DNA of 64,000 bases from Alphaproteobacteria bacterium LSUCC0684 (GCA_041228335.1 CP166130.1:124001-188000), one strand, 5' to 3'. Shown: positions 8,603 to 17,841, numbered from the stretch's first letter. Made by a program: numbers and translations. Notes: a model not told the origin generated them from the sequence alone.

Positions 8603-10051
8603 ATGAGTAAATCTGAGAGGTTATACAACCCTGATTTGGCACCGACGCCAAGCGAGCAAAAAAATTGGGGTTGGTTTGAAATATTTAATGTCTGGGCAAA
8701 CGATGTTCAAAGCCTTTTCGGCTACACGCTTGCCGCATCATTGTTTCTGTATTCGGGACTCAATGGCTGGGCTGTGTTTGCAGCGTTGATACTGGCCGGC
8801 TTCTTTATTTCCTGGTTGGTCAATCTATCGGGCAAGCCAAGTGTGGAGCACGGCATCCCGTATCCGGTTTTCGCCCGCGTCAGCATGGGCGTTTTCGGGG
8901 CAAACTTTCCTGCCATGGCCAGAGGTCTTGTGGCCATGTTCTGGTATGGGGCACAAACCTATGCTGCCTCAACCGCAGTGGCACTGCTGATCACCGGCAT
9001 AACGGGAATACAAGGCGAAGTCATGTTCCTCGGAATGACCGGGGTGATGTGGGTTTCATTTATCTTTGTCTCTGCATTCCAGGTCTACTTGTTTTGGCAT
9101 GGCGTGGATCTCATCAAGCGCTTCCTTAATTTTGCCGGCCCGGCGGTGTATCTGGTGATGATTGTTCTGATGATCGCTATATGGGCAAAGGCTGGTGGCG
9201 GTCTGCTGTCTGAAGTGGGCACGGTGTTTTCCGGTGGCGCCCGTTCAGGGGAATTTGAAAATCTCAGTTCATTTGGCGCATTTGTAGCGGTGTTTTCCAT
9301 CATGGTCGGGTATTTTGCCGCCGTCGTGATCAACTTCGGCGACTTCGCACGCTTTGTCAAAAGTGAAGAAGAGATGAGGAAAGGTAATTTATGGGGATTG
9401 GTCGGCAATGTCGTGTTCTTCTCATTTATCACGTTGATGATCACTGGGGGAACAATTGCAATTTTCGGTGAATACATAGCTGAGCCGACAGAAATGGTCG
9501 CAAAAGTTGATAATATGTTTCTGACCATCGTTGCTGCCTTTGCTTTCTTCGCAGCTACCGTCGGGATCAACATGGTGGCGAATTTCATCCCGCCTGCTTA
9601 CGACCTGGCCAACCTGCTTCCCAGCAGGATCAATTTCCGAACGGGCGGTCTGATAACTGCCGGTTTTGGTTTCGTAATTGGCGGTTTGTGGGTCGCTGTC
9701 ATAACGCAGATGGGCCTTTTCCCATTCGTGAACACACTGGGTGCTATCTTGGCGCCGGTATTCGGTATCATGATCGTTGATTACTACATGATCAAAAAGC
9801 AGCAGTTGAATATTGATGCCCTGTTTGATGACAGCCCGGAGTCCGAGTACCATTACGATGGAGGATTTAACCGCAAAGCCATCCTGGCTTGGATTATTTC
9901 AGGTTACATCGCGGTAGGTTCAGTGTGGCCAAACATTCTTGTGTTCGGCTTGGATGACTTTTTCGCAAACTTGGGCGGCGGCGGTGGATATGCCTGGATA
10001 ATCGGGGCATCGCTGGGCGCGCTGGTTCACCTGGGTATTTCCAGGAGATAA
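8603..10051 (+). CDS. NCS1-family nucleobase:cation symporter (purine/cytosine/allantoin permease-like)
   Basis: This 482-residue inner-membrane protein has about twelve hydrophobic segments. The N-terminus LYNPDLAPTPSEQKNWGWFEIFNVWAND is the hallmark entry of NCS1 carriers (Mhp1, PucI, CodB), with NPDLAP and the WxxFxxWxND region at TM1. These symporters import nucleobases, hydantoins, allantoin or related ring compounds with Na+ or H+. The C-terminus has the usual short hydrophilic loop (DDSPESEYHYDGGFN) before the last two helices. It stands alone in the middle island, so its substrate cannot be inferred from an adjoining pathway. Confidence 0.92.
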   Translation: MSKSERLYNPDLAPTPSEQKNWGWFEIFNVWANDVQSLFGYTLAASLFLYSGLNGWAVFAALILAGFFISWLVNLSGKPSVEHGIPYPVFARVSMGVFGANFPAMARGLVAMFWYGAQTYAASTAVALLITGITGIQGEVMFLGMTGVMWVSFIFVSAFQVYLFWHGVDLIKRFLNFAGPAVYLVMIVLMIAIWAKAGGGLLSEVGTVFSGGARSGEFENLSSFGAFVAVFSIMVGYFAAVVINFGDFARFVKSEEEMRKGNLWGLVGNVVFFSFITLMITGGTIAIFGEYIAEPTEMVAKVDNMFLTIVAAFAFFAATVGINMVANFIPPAYDLANLLPSRINFRTGGLITAGFGFVIGGLWVAVITQMGLFPFVNTLGAILAPVFGIMIVDYYMIKKQQLNIDALFDDSPESEYHYDGGFNRKAILAWIISGYIAVGSVWPNILVFGLDDFFANLGGGGGYAWIIGASLGALVHLGISRR

Positions 10052-10069
10052 ACACTAAAGCCAAAAATA

Positions 10070-10107
10070 GAGATATCCTGCCGACCAAGAGGTTGGTGGG
10101 CTATCTC
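10070..10107 (+). terminator. possible hairpin terminator after the NCS1 permease
   Basis: GAGATA at 10070-10075 pairs with TATCTC at 10102-10107, and an inner CCGACC/GGTTGG stem encloses an AAGA loop. The hairpin starts 19 bases after the permease stop codon. No strong T-run follows, so it may act as an mRNA 3'-end stabiliser instead of a classical intrinsic terminator. Confidence 0.4.
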
Positions 10108-10312
10108 ATTCAGAAATAAAAGAACAACAGCTAAAATTGATGCTTTGAATGATCACGATCAGGGCAGCAGTCTGCCGCCCAGCGATACACCCATATACAC
10201 CCCATTCACCCCACCACACATGGCAAAGCGTGCTCAAATGCCCCCACACATATGCAGAACACGGCATTGATTTGGTTTTCCAATAATATAGTCCGTAATT
10301 TTCCGGCTGAAA

Positions 10313-10358
10313 TGGTGATCCCGGCAGAACTCGAACCTGCACCCTTGAGTTTGGGAAT
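10313..10358 (-). repeat. decayed tRNA-Arg(CCT) 3' end, candidate attachment site
   Basis: Read on the minus strand, this 46-base segment matches the 3' part of the tRNA-Arg gene (25539-25584) at 41 of 46 positions, including the discriminator-CCA end, the acceptor 3' strand and the whole T arm. The 5' half of a tRNA is absent, so it is not a functional gene. A same-orientation partial copy of a tRNA 3' end at a distance is the classic footprint of an element that integrated into the tRNA. It defines a 15.2-kb island between here and 25538. Confidence 0.85.
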
Positions 10359-10552
10359 ATATGGCGATAATCACCATCATCTCTTTATCAAGATCACTGA
10401 TATGTGAACATAAAACGGACGTATATTTATGCATTTCCTTGAATTATGAGTTACGATGAGGCGTATGTATGAATTGCCATACGGAAATCGAAACTGTTCA
10501 CATATGATAATGGCTCATATCATGGGAAAATTTCTTTGATAAATTTATTGTC

Positions 10553-12010
10553 ATGAGTGGAAATGAAATGAAAACAACCACTACCACTACCAGAGAAGTC
10601 AGTTTCAACGAAACTGTTGATCTTATGTTTGATCGTGCAGCGGCCTTGATGGATCTGCCGGACGGCCTTAAAGAAAAAATAAAAATCTGCAATTCCGTAT
10701 ATACAGTCCGTTTTGGGGTCAGGCTGCGCGGCCGCATCGAAACCTTTACAGGTTATCGTGCCGTGCATTCTGAACATCTGGAGCCGGTCAAGGGGGGCAT
10801 CCGCTTTGCCAGTGTTGTTAATCAAGATGAGGTCGAAGCTCTTGCCGCATTAATGAGCTATAAATGTGCTGTTGTCGAAGTGCCGTTTGGAGGCGCCAAG
10901 GGTGGGCTGGTCATTGATCCTTCTCAATATTCGGAAGAAGAGTTGGAAAGGATTACCCGGCGCTTTGCCTTTGAACTTGTTAAACGTGACCTGATACATC
11001 CAAGCCAGAATGTTCCCGCGCCGGATATGGGAACAAGTGAACGCGAGATGGCATGGATTGCTGACCAGTATGCCCGAATTCATACAACGGATATCAATGC
11101 ACGTGCTTGCGTGACAGGAAAACCGATACATGCAGGAGGCATCAATGGGCGCATTGAAGCGACGGGTCGGGGAGTTCAATTCGCCTTGCGAGAATTCTTT
11201 CGCCATCCCGAAGATGTGGCTCTCACTGGGCTGAAAGGCGGGTTGGAAGGCAAACGCATGATCGTTCAGGGGTTAGGTAATGTCGGGTATCACGCATCGA
11301 GTTTGCTGGCGAAAGAAGATGGTGCATTAATCACGACTGTCATTGAGAGGCAAGGCGCCTTGCATGATCCCAAAGGGCTTGATGTCGAAAATATCAGAGC
11401 TTTCATGGACCAGACCGGCAGTATTGTAAACTATCCCCATGCCAGGTTCATTGAAGACGGCCCCTCCATGCTCGAAGCTGAGGCGGATATCCTCATCCCC
11501 GCCGCTATGGAAGGGGCTATCCATCAGGGTAACGCTGACCGGATCAGGGTTCCGCTTATAATCGAGGCGGCCAATGGCCCTGTCACTTTCCTTGCGGATG
11601 ATATCCTGCGCAAGAAGGGTGTTGTGATCATCCCGGATCTTTATGCCAATGCTGGCGGGGTGACGGTATCGTATTTCGAATGGGTCAAAAACCTTACCCA
11701 TATCCGCTTCGGAAGAATGGAACGTCGACGCGAAGAAATGCGCCATGAAATGCTTATAAGCGAATTGAAACGCCTGACTGCAGATAAAGGTAGCGGTTGG
11801 CAGTTGTCTTCTGATTTTATAGATACCTATATGATGGGTGCGGGCGAAATTGAAATGGTGCGTTCTGGTTTAGACGACACCATGCGTGGAGCGTATCAAT
11901 CAATTCGCGAGATCTGGCGTCGTCGTGATGATGTGGAAAGCCTTCGCACCGCGGCATTCATCCTGGCCATCGACCGTATTGCAACCAGTTATTTGTCCAA
12001 AGAATTGTAA
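10553..12010 (+). CDS. Glu/Leu/Phe/Val family glutamate dehydrogenase
   Basis: This 485-residue enzyme interconverts glutamate and 2-oxoglutarate plus ammonia. Visible features are the substrate-binding HLEPVKGGIRFA segment, Lys104 in MSYKCAVV, the catalytic PFGGAKGGL motif (Lys116), PAPDMGTSEREMAW, and the NAD-binding GLGNVG turn around residue 240, then NAGGVTVSYFEWVKN. An ATG at 10553 and a second at 10568 (MKTTTTTT) are both possible starts. It is the gene of the inner island furthest from the tRNA and appears monocistronic. Core metabolism usually has another GDH or GS-GOGAT, so this copy may serve catabolic ammonia release. Confidence 0.92.
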   Translation: MSGNEMKTTTTTTREVSFNETVDLMFDRAAALMDLPDGLKEKIKICNSVYTVRFGVRLRGRIETFTGYRAVHSEHLEPVKGGIRFASVVNQDEVEALAALMSYKCAVVEVPFGGAKGGLVIDPSQYSEEELERITRRFAFELVKRDLIHPSQNVPAPDMGTSEREMAWIADQYARIHTTDINARACVTGKPIHAGGINGRIEATGRGVQFALREFFRHPEDVALTGLKGGLEGKRMIVQGLGNVGYHASSLLAKEDGALITTVIERQGALHDPKGLDVENIRAFMDQTGSIVNYPHARFIEDGPSMLEAEADILIPAAMEGAIHQGNADRIRVPLIIEAANGPVTFLADDILRKKGVVIIPDLYANAGGVTVSYFEWVKNLTHIRFGRMERRREEMRHEMLISELKRLTADKGSGWQLSSDFIDTYMMGAGEIEMVRSGLDDTMRGAYQSIREIWRRRDDVESLRTAAFILAIDRIATSYLSKEL

Positions 12011-12247
12011 GGGAACAAAAGCCTTGAAGCTGGCCCAAACCACCAGATTCGCAGCGCTTGATTTTGAGGCAAAAAATCGTTCAGGTTGATCTGTAATCAT
12101 ACCGTCGACACCCATTTCAATCCTGACGGCGCCGGAAATTGACCAGCCCGGAAATTGACGGGTAATGGAGCAAATGTCGATGTGATGCCGAGCCACCCCA
12201 TATGCCTTAAAGTTATGCTGCCAGGGCTTATCCTGCCCGCCAGAACC

Positions 12248-13003
12248 CTAGCCCGCCAAAACCGTTGCAGTTAATTCGCGGCCGACAAGCATCAGACCCG
12301 ATGCCAGAATGAGCCAGATCAGCAATTGCTGAAAACCCCGATCGGTCAACCGGCGAAAGACAAAGATGCCAAGCTGGGTTCCCATTACCGAAAAGGGAAA
12401 CGCTATCGCAACAATAAGCCAGATATGAGCATCGATAAGTCCGCGCCAAGCCATCGACGCGAACACCGATCCAAGGACTGCCATGTTAAAGGGCTGGGTT
12501 AGTGCCCGACGCTCAGCCTTTGGCCAGTCGTAAAGCGAACACCACATGGTCATTACCGACCCCGACAAACCGCCAATCACCCCAAGAAATCCGCCAAGAA
12601 ATCCAACCAAACCATCAATCACAGGATAGCGTTTCTGAAGCGTGGGCAGTTTCTTGCTGAAGGTAAAATAGCCGCCATACAGTATCAGCATACAGGCCAC
12701 CAGAAATTTCAAAATGGTGGCATTGATGGCATCGAGAATAATAAAACCAATAATAATACCCACAAAGGATGGCAGGAGAAACCGTGCCAGTTGCGGCAAG
12801 TCAACAGCATGGCGAACTGCATAGAGCCCCTGCAGGCCGCCAACCAGCGACATGATTACAACGGTAATTACCGCATCAAGCGGCGGTAAGGCAGCCAGCC
12901 ACCAGCCAAGCGCAAACAGACCAGTACCGAACCCGGCCAGCCCGTTGACAAAGCCGCCGGCGAACGCACCTGCAATGATCAGGAATATGACGTCAATACT
13001 CAT
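12248..13003 (-). CDS. TauE/SafE family anion exporter (TSUP)
   Basis: This 251-residue inner-membrane protein has about eight hydrophobic segments in two repeats. The N-terminal AGAFAGGFVNGLAGFGTGLFALGWWL and the mid-protein GLVGFLGGFLGVIGGLSGSVMTMW are the duplicated glycine-rich TSUP motifs. TSUP proteins export sulfite, sulfoacetate or related organic anions. In this island a TauABC-like importer lies 10 kb away, so sulfite export after sulfonate breakdown is conceivable, but the genes are not in one operon. It is monocistronic on the minus strand, convergent with glutamate dehydrogenase. Confidence 0.88.
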   Translation of the reverse strand: MSIDVIFLIIAGAFAGGFVNGLAGFGTGLFALGWWLAALPPLDAVITVVIMSLVGGLQGLYAVRHAVDLPQLARFLLPSFVGIIIGFIILDAINATILKFLVACMLILYGGYFTFSKKLPTLQKRYPVIDGLVGFLGGFLGVIGGLSGSVMTMWCSLYDWPKAERRALTQPFNMAVLGSVFASMAWRGLIDAHIWLIVAIAFPFSVMGTQLGIFVFRRLTDRGFQQLLIWLILASGLMLVGRELTATVLAG

Positions 13004-13339
13004 TACGGCATAATCAGGAAAAGCAGTTTTTGGACCATCATATTCTTTCAGGTTTACCGGACCAGGAGGGCAGGACGTGCCAGGCGCCAGCAGCGGGTTG
13101 GCACGATATGAACACTACGACGTTAAGTATAATTTTATGAAGCGACAATCCTTTTTCCACCTAGTCTTTCTTCATTTTTTGACCTGATTTTGTGCGCGCC
13201 GGAATGGGCTGTAAAAAATATTTAGATATTATTGATATATGTGTGATATATTTGTTGTGTAATGAATTTGTGATCCTGAAGAAAAGACATCGACAGTTCT
13301 AAATTCATTATTGGGGGAACTTCTCTGGAGTTTTGAACA
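13004..13339. other. 336-bp divergent intergenic region upstream of TauE and the DUF6166 protein
   Basis: This is an AT-rich spacer between divergent genes, so promoters for both should lie here. A GGAG ten bases before the TTG at 13340 is the ribosome binding site that decides the start of the DUF6166 gene. I see no RNA gene, repeat or additional reading frame. Confidence 0.5.
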
Positions 13340-13651
13340 TTGGCAGAGAAAGCAAAATATGAAGGTTCCAGGACCATCGATGGGTTGGTGGTTACATTTG
13401 ATGGAACTCCGCTTCAAACATATGCGGATATCAAATCCTTCTGCCCTGCCGGTTTTGAATGGGGATATTACGGAGACGCATCAAAGCAACTGGCATTTGC
13501 TCTACTCATGCATCACACCAATGATCAGGCAACGTCACTTTCGCTTGCTGACAGTTTTGCCAGCGAAGTGGTGAGCAATCTCGACAATCACTGGACACTT
13601 TTTTCCGAAGAAATTGAGGGTTTCATAAAGACAAGTATTTCCAAGGGATGA
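13340..13651 (+). CDS. DUF6166 domain protein
   Basis: This 103-residue soluble protein contains the DUF6166 signature: a DGLVVTFDGTPLQ strand, then PAGFEWGYYGDASKQLAFALLMHHTND, where the G-F-E-W-G-Y/x-G-x3-Q-L-A-x-A-L-L core is diagnostic. The start is a TTG with GGAG ten bases upstream. The domain has no established function and is often carried by plasmids and genomic islands, which fits this location. It lies 65 bases before the TRAP binding-protein gene in the same direction and could share its transcript. Confidence 0.75.
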   Translation: MAEKAKYEGSRTIDGLVVTFDGTPLQTYADIKSFCPAGFEWGYYGDASKQLAFALLMHHTNDQATSLSLADSFASEVVSNLDNHWTLFSEEIEGFIKTSISKG

Positions 13652-13716
13652 ATTTATGCAGTCCTGCAGCGTATCCCTTAGGTCAGCAACAGCAGGAAAA
13701 GTAAAGGGAGGTAAAC

Positions 13717-14781
13717 ATGCTTCAATTAAAATATACCCTAAAACGGGCAATTACCGTTTTCTTTGTAGCGGCATCGCTTTTGACCATGTCTCAGGCATTT
13801 GCCGCTGAAGTAAAGTGGAAAATGGCGACAAGCTGGGGAGGCGGTCCGCTGATGGAAATCGGGGCCAAAGCCTTTGCCGACAAGGTTGCTTTCATGAGCA
13901 ACGGACGTATCGAAATAGAGGTCTTTACCGGCGGCACGCTGGGCAAGGCTCTTAATGTTTCCGAAACGGTTCGCAACGGTATCGCGCAGGTCGGCCATAC
14001 CTGGATGGGATATGACTGGGGCAAGGACAAGGCCACGGTTGTCTTTGGTGGTTTTGCCGGATCCATGGATTCCGAAAGAATGCTGCACTGGCTTTATGAA
14101 GGTGGTGGTACCCAGATGCAGCGCGATTTCCGCATGGAGAAATTCGGCGTGGTATCCATGCCGCTTTTCATCCGGACAGCCGAAGCCTTTCTTCATTCCC
14201 GCAAGAAAGTTGAATCCATGGATGATCTGCAGGGGCTCAAGGTCCGCACTGCCGGTGCATGGCTTGAAATCGCCAAGGGAATGGGGGCAGCTCCCGTGAC
14301 CATGCCGGGAGCCGAGGTCTACACATCGCTTGAACGGGGTACCATTGATGCAACGGAATGGGGCACGCTTTATGAAAATATTTCTCCGGGCTTCCACAAG
14401 ATCGCCAAGTATGTTGTCATCCCCGGTGTTCACCAGCCTGTCGCGCCATTTGAGCTTGTTATCAACAAGGAGGCCTTCGAAGCACTTTCGGCAGATGATC
14501 AGAAACTGATCGAAGAAGCGGCAAAGCTGGTTACCCTCGAAAGCTGGCTTCGCATTGGTCATGAAGATGCAAAAGCGCTGGAATTTTTCCGCTCGCAGGG
14601 CAATGAGATCATCGAACTTTCCAAAGATGTTCAGGTGAATGTCAAGAAAGCGGCAATCGAATGGGGCAAGGCCCAGGGCAATGAAAACGAGTGGTTTAAG
14701 AAAGCCTATGAAAGTCAACTGGCTTACGAAAACCTGTGGAAAGATGCATCGCGTTACCGCAATGTAGCTACAGCAAACTAA
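13717..14781 (+). CDS. dctP: TRAP transporter periplasmic solute-binding protein (DctP family)
   Basis: This 354-residue secreted protein has a signal peptide (to about residue 29, SQAFA-AEVKW). The DctP fold follows: WKMATSWGGGP at the mature N-terminus, ADKV..MSNGRIEIEVFTGG, and a conserved substrate-carboxylate arginine region LKVRTAG about residue 170. It captures an organic anion in the periplasm for the DctQ-DctM membrane complex encoded directly downstream. The TSWGGG and GAEVYTSLERGTIDATEW pattern resembles TRAP proteins for 2-oxo acids and similar carboxylates. The ligand cannot be fixed from sequence alone. Confidence 0.92.
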   Translation: MLQLKYTLKRAITVFFVAASLLTMSQAFAAEVKWKMATSWGGGPLMEIGAKAFADKVAFMSNGRIEIEVFTGGTLGKALNVSETVRNGIAQVGHTWMGYDWGKDKATVVFGGFAGSMDSERMLHWLYEGGGTQMQRDFRMEKFGVVSMPLFIRTAEAFLHSRKKVESMDDLQGLKVRTAGAWLEIAKGMGAAPVTMPGAEVYTSLERGTIDATEWGTLYENISPGFHKIAKYVVIPGVHQPVAPFELVINKEAFEALSADDQKLIEEAAKLVTLESWLRIGHEDAKALEFFRSQGNEIIELSKDVQVNVKKAAIEWGKAQGNENEWFKKAYESQLAYENLWKDASRYRNVATAN

Positions 14782-14790
14782 ATCTTGATC

Positions 14791-14821
14791 AGCACCGGCA
14801 ACAAACAATGCTGCCGGTGCT
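14791..14821 (+). terminator. intercistronic hairpin between TRAP binding-protein and membrane subunit genes
   Basis: The perfect 10-bp stem AGCACCGGCA/TGCCGGTGCT, with an 11-base loop, starts 10 bases after the dctP stop, followed by GCTTTATT. Such hairpins partially terminate or protect the upstream message, so the binding protein is made in excess over the membrane subunits. Confidence 0.7.
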
Positions 14822-14847
14822 GCTTTATTGATTTAGACTGAATTCAA

Positions 14848-15366
14848 ATGAAATACTTACTTGCAGGTATAGACAGATTATCGGGAGCCTTCGGCTGGAT
14901 AGCCGGCCTTCTCATCGTGCCCCTTGTTTTCGCATCAGTGTTTGAGGTGATCTCGCGCTATGTGTTCAATGCGCCGACAATATGGGCTTATGAAATTGGG
15001 TATATGGCGACGGGCACGAATTTTTTCCTCGGCATGTCATACGCCTTGCGTGAGCGGGCGCATATCCGCATTGATGTTCTATACAGCCATTTTTCACCGC
15101 GCACGCAGTCTCTGGTTGATGCGCTGGGCTATACGTTCCTGATGCTGCCTTTTGTCATCTGGCTGACCTGGCGCCTGGGGCTTTATGCCTATGATGCCTG
15201 GATCTGGGGAGAGCGATCGGGGGAATCTGCATGGAACCCGGTCATCTGGCCATATCGGGTTGTCTTTGTTCTCGGCTTTCTGCTGCTTACGCTTCAAAGC
15301 CTGGCTGAGTGGTTTCGCAGTTTAATGGTACTGGCTGGCAAGGCGCCACCACGAAACAGTGATTGA
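14848..15366 (+). CDS. dctQ: TRAP transporter small membrane subunit (DctQ family)
   Basis: This 172-residue inner-membrane protein has four hydrophobic segments. The typical DctQ features are VFEVISRYVFNAPTIWAYEIG after TM1 and LRERAHIRIDVLY between TM2 and TM3. It pairs with the large DctM subunit to form the Na+-driven uptake channel served by the periplasmic binding protein upstream. Its end overlaps the next gene if that gene starts at the GTG at 15359. Confidence 0.92.
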   Translation: MKYLLAGIDRLSGAFGWIAGLLIVPLVFASVFEVISRYVFNAPTIWAYEIGYMATGTNFFLGMSYALRERAHIRIDVLYSHFSPRTQSLVDALGYTFLMLPFVIWLTWRLGLYAYDAWIWGERSGESAWNPVIWPYRVVFVLGFLLLTLQSLAEWFRSLMVLAGKAPPRNSD

Positions 15367-16699
15367 GGCGAAGAAGATGGGTGAATATGCAGCTTTATTG
15401 ATGTTTCCCGCTATCCTGACAGTGTTGTTTATGGGTTTTCCGGTGGCGCTGTCGCTGATGGGGGTTGCGCTTTATTTTGGCCTTTATAACTTCGGCTCTC
15501 CCGTCATTTTTCAGTTTGTTGAAAAAGTTTCGGATATCGGCGGCAATTTTATCCTTGCCGCTGTTCCGCTTTTTGTTTTCATGGGATCTATGCTGGAGCG
15601 CTCAGGGATTGCCGAGCGACTGTTTGATGCGGTGCATCTCTGGACCAGGCGTCTTCCCGGCGGGCTTGCGATCGGTACGATCATTATGTGCGTAATCTTT
15701 GCGGCATCCACAGGCGTTATCGGTGCAACGGAAACGGTTGTCGGGTTGCTTGCGATACCTGTAATGATGAAGCATAAATACAATACGGGGCTTATTTCAG
15801 GGACAATCTGTGCTGGTGGTTCGCTGGGGACGATTATCCCGCCATCAGTGGTGGTTGTAATTCTTGGTCCTGTGGCCGATGTGTCCGTGGGAGACCTTTT
15901 TGTCGGCATGATATTTCCCGGGTTGATCATGTCGGGATGCTATATTTTATATATTCTGCTCCGCTGCATTATCCGGCCGCAGGACGGATCACCGGCTGAT
16001 CTGGCGGAAACGGATATACCAATTAAAGATAAATTAATCATAACATTCAAAGCTTTGCTTCCTCCGGTTCTGCTTATCTTTGCGGTGCTTGGATCGATCA
16101 TGCTGGGGTGGGCTGCGCCGACGGAAGCCGCTGGCATGGGTGCGTTTGGTTCGATCTTGCTGTCCTTTTTCTACGGCACGTTCAGCCTTGCGGTAATTGG
16201 AGAGGCGCTCAAGAAAACGGTCAAGGTCACCTGCATGATCATGCTGATTCTGCTCGCTGGCAGCATCTTCTCCGGTGTGTTCATCGCATCAGGGGGTGTT
16301 GCGCTCACTTCTGACTTGATAGCCCAATCCAATCTCGGGGCCTGGGGGACATTGTTCCTGTTTCTTGCCATCAGCTTTCTTGCGGGTTTCATCCTTGAAT
16401 GGATATCCATTCTGCTGATTTTCATCCCCGTATTCATCCCCATCATCGTGTCGTTAGGGTTTGACCCTGTCTGGTTCTGTATTCTGTTTCTCATAGTTAT
16501 CCAGACAAGTTATCTCACACCACCAATGGCGCCGGCCATTTTCTATCTCAGGGGAATCTCGCCGCCAGAGATCAAGCTCACGGATATGTTCAAGGGCGTC
16601 GTACCCTTTATCCTGATGCAGATAGTGACCTTGTTTATCGTCATGCTTTACCCGCAGACAGTACTTTGGTTACCGGAACAACTGCTTGGTTTTAACTGA
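15359..16699 (+). CDS. dctM: TRAP transporter large membrane subunit (DctM family)
   Basis: This 446-residue inner-membrane protein has about 11-12 hydrophobic segments and conserved TRAP-M signatures: IPPSVVVVILGPVADVSVGDLFVGMIFPG, WAAPTEAAGMGAFGS, and LTPPMAPAIFYLRGI near the C-terminus. It forms the transport channel of the DctPQM system. The frame opens with a GTG at 15359 overlapping dctQ by 8 bases. An ATG at 15377, preceded by GAGGCGAAG, is the better-supported start and gives MGEYAALLM. Confidence 0.93.
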   Translation: MIEAKKMGEYAALLMFPAILTVLFMGFPVALSLMGVALYFGLYNFGSPVIFQFVEKVSDIGGNFILAAVPLFVFMGSMLERSGIAERLFDAVHLWTRRLPGGLAIGTIIMCVIFAASTGVIGATETVVGLLAIPVMMKHKYNTGLISGTICAGGSLGTIIPPSVVVVILGPVADVSVGDLFVGMIFPGLIMSGCYILYILLRCIIRPQDGSPADLAETDIPIKDKLIITFKALLPPVLLIFAVLGSIMLGWAAPTEAAGMGAFGSILLSFFYGTFSLAVIGEALKKTVKVTCMIMLILLAGSIFSGVFIASGGVALTSDLIAQSNLGAWGTLFLFLAISFLAGFILEWISILLIFIPVFIPIIVSLGFDPVWFCILFLIVIQTSYLTPPMAPAIFYLRGISPPEIKLTDMFKGVVPFILMQIVTLFIVMLYPQTVLWLPEQLLGFN

Positions 16700-16856
16700 C
16701 GCTCAATGGTGTTCCCCGTCGGTATTTTTTGATTGATAATCCTGCAAGAACAAAGTGCTTAAGATGTGCAGATGTCCTTGCAAAGCTGATGTGTGACTGA
16801 TATATTAGTTCGAAATTAATCATGATTACCCAATCAATGTATTAGGAGCCTGATTC

Positions 16857-17624
16857 ATGAAGGATCGTCAGTTATCTTTCCGGAAAGCCTACAGAGAAAA
16901 GATTGTGGGTTGGTATAATGGACCGATACATGTTGTCGTGATCTATGCCATCGGCTTGACGGCAATGTGGATCTACGCACAGCACATCAATGCGCCAAGT
17001 TTATGGGAATATCTCATCATCCCGGCGGCATTCCTGATGTGCAATATCTTTGAATGGTTTCTTCATAAATATGTGATGCACCGCCCGCACACGAATCCCG
17101 CTCTTCGAGCTGTTTATGAACGGCATACATTGAACCATCATCAGTTCTTCACCGATCATGAAATGAGGTTCAGGGATTCCAAAGACTGGCGTGTTACTTT
17201 CTTTCCACCCTATGCGCTGGTGGTGTTCATTCTCATGTCATCTGTCGGGGTCGTAGGGTTGCATGTGATTGCAACGCCGAACGCCGCCTGGCTTTTCATT
17301 TCCACCACAACGGCGATGTATCTCATCTATGAATTTATGCATTTCTGCTGTCATGTGGATGAAAACTGGTTTGTGCGCTGGTGTCCCTTTGTGAATACCC
17401 TGCGCCGCCACCATACCGCGCATCACAACGACAAGATCATGATGAATGTGAATATGAATCTGACGTTTCCGATTGCTGACTGGCTTTTTGGGACATCGGA
17501 TCTGGATAGAGGACTTCTCGGTCATATTTTCAATGGATATGACACAAAGCACCTCAAGAAAGACCTTCGCGAAATTCCAAAACGGCCGGATGAGGCGGCC
17601 GCCCAGCCAATAGCAGCTGAATGA
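16857..17624 (+). CDS. sterol desaturase/fatty acid hydroxylase family membrane enzyme
   Basis: This 255-residue integral-membrane di-iron enzyme has four or more hydrophobic segments. The histidine clusters that bind the iron pair are visible as FLHKYVMHR, HTLNHHQFF, HFCCHVDEN and RRHHTAHHN. Family members hydroxylate or desaturate lipid chains, sterols or carotenoids. It lies 157 bases after the TRAP operon and is followed by two small membrane proteins of the same island. The substrate is unknown; membrane lipid modification is the most likely role. Confidence 0.87.
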   Translation: MKDRQLSFRKAYREKIVGWYNGPIHVVVIYAIGLTAMWIYAQHINAPSLWEYLIIPAAFLMCNIFEWFLHKYVMHRPHTNPALRAVYERHTLNHHQFFTDHEMRFRDSKDWRVTFFPPYALVVFILMSSVGVVGLHVIATPNAAWLFISTTTAMYLIYEFMHFCCHVDENWFVRWCPFVNTLRRHHTAHHNDKIMMNVNMNLTFPIADWLFGTSDLDRGLLGHIFNGYDTKHLKKDLREIPKRPDEAAAQPIAAE

Positions 17625-17652
17625 TGCGAAGCCATCGGGGAGTTAATGCTAA

Positions 17653-17841
17653 ATGCCACCACGGATTAAGCTGATCCTGTCCCTTCTGGTAGCTCTGGTT
17701 ATTGGAGGTTATGGTTTATACGCTATGGATACTTCATCCCCAGGTGTCGGCAAGGTCACACTAGCACTCTCTTTGATGATGATCCTGGCCATCTGGATTT
17801 TCCCAGAAACCGGCAAGGTAAAGCGAAAGAAACAACCCTGA
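17653..17841 (+). CDS. small two-helix membrane protein, unknown function
   Basis: This 62-residue protein has two hydrophobic segments (about residues 6-25 and 36-50) and a basic tail KVKRKKQP, placing the C-terminus in the cytoplasm. It starts 28 bases after the hydroxylase gene behind GGGGAG, so it is probably cotranscribed. I do not recognise a family. It may be an accessory subunit of the hydroxylase, which is a guess from position only. Confidence 0.55.
   Translation: MPPRIKLILSLLVALVIGGYGLYAMDTSSPGVGKVTLALSLMMILAIWIFPETGKVKRKKQP

Larger units (their letters stand above)
10052..10552. other. 501-bp intergenic region between the NCS1 permease and glutamate dehydrogenase
   Basis: It contains a hairpin right after the permease (10070-10107) and a decayed tRNA-Arg 3' end (10313-10358). 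The remaining AT-rich 190 bases form the presumed promoter region of the dehydrogenase. No plausible gene is present, and the open frames crossing it have no coding character. Confidence 0.55.

Noticed and set aside
4445-10358. The two tRNA-Arg fragments as functional tRNA genes
   Set aside because: Neither has a D arm or a 5' acceptor strand, and the anticodon arms are broken, so they cannot fold as tRNAs.
13738-14808. A 356-residue minus-strand frame covering dctP
   Set aside because: The plus-strand protein has a signal peptide and DctP motifs. The antisense frame has none and is high in Cys, Phe and His.
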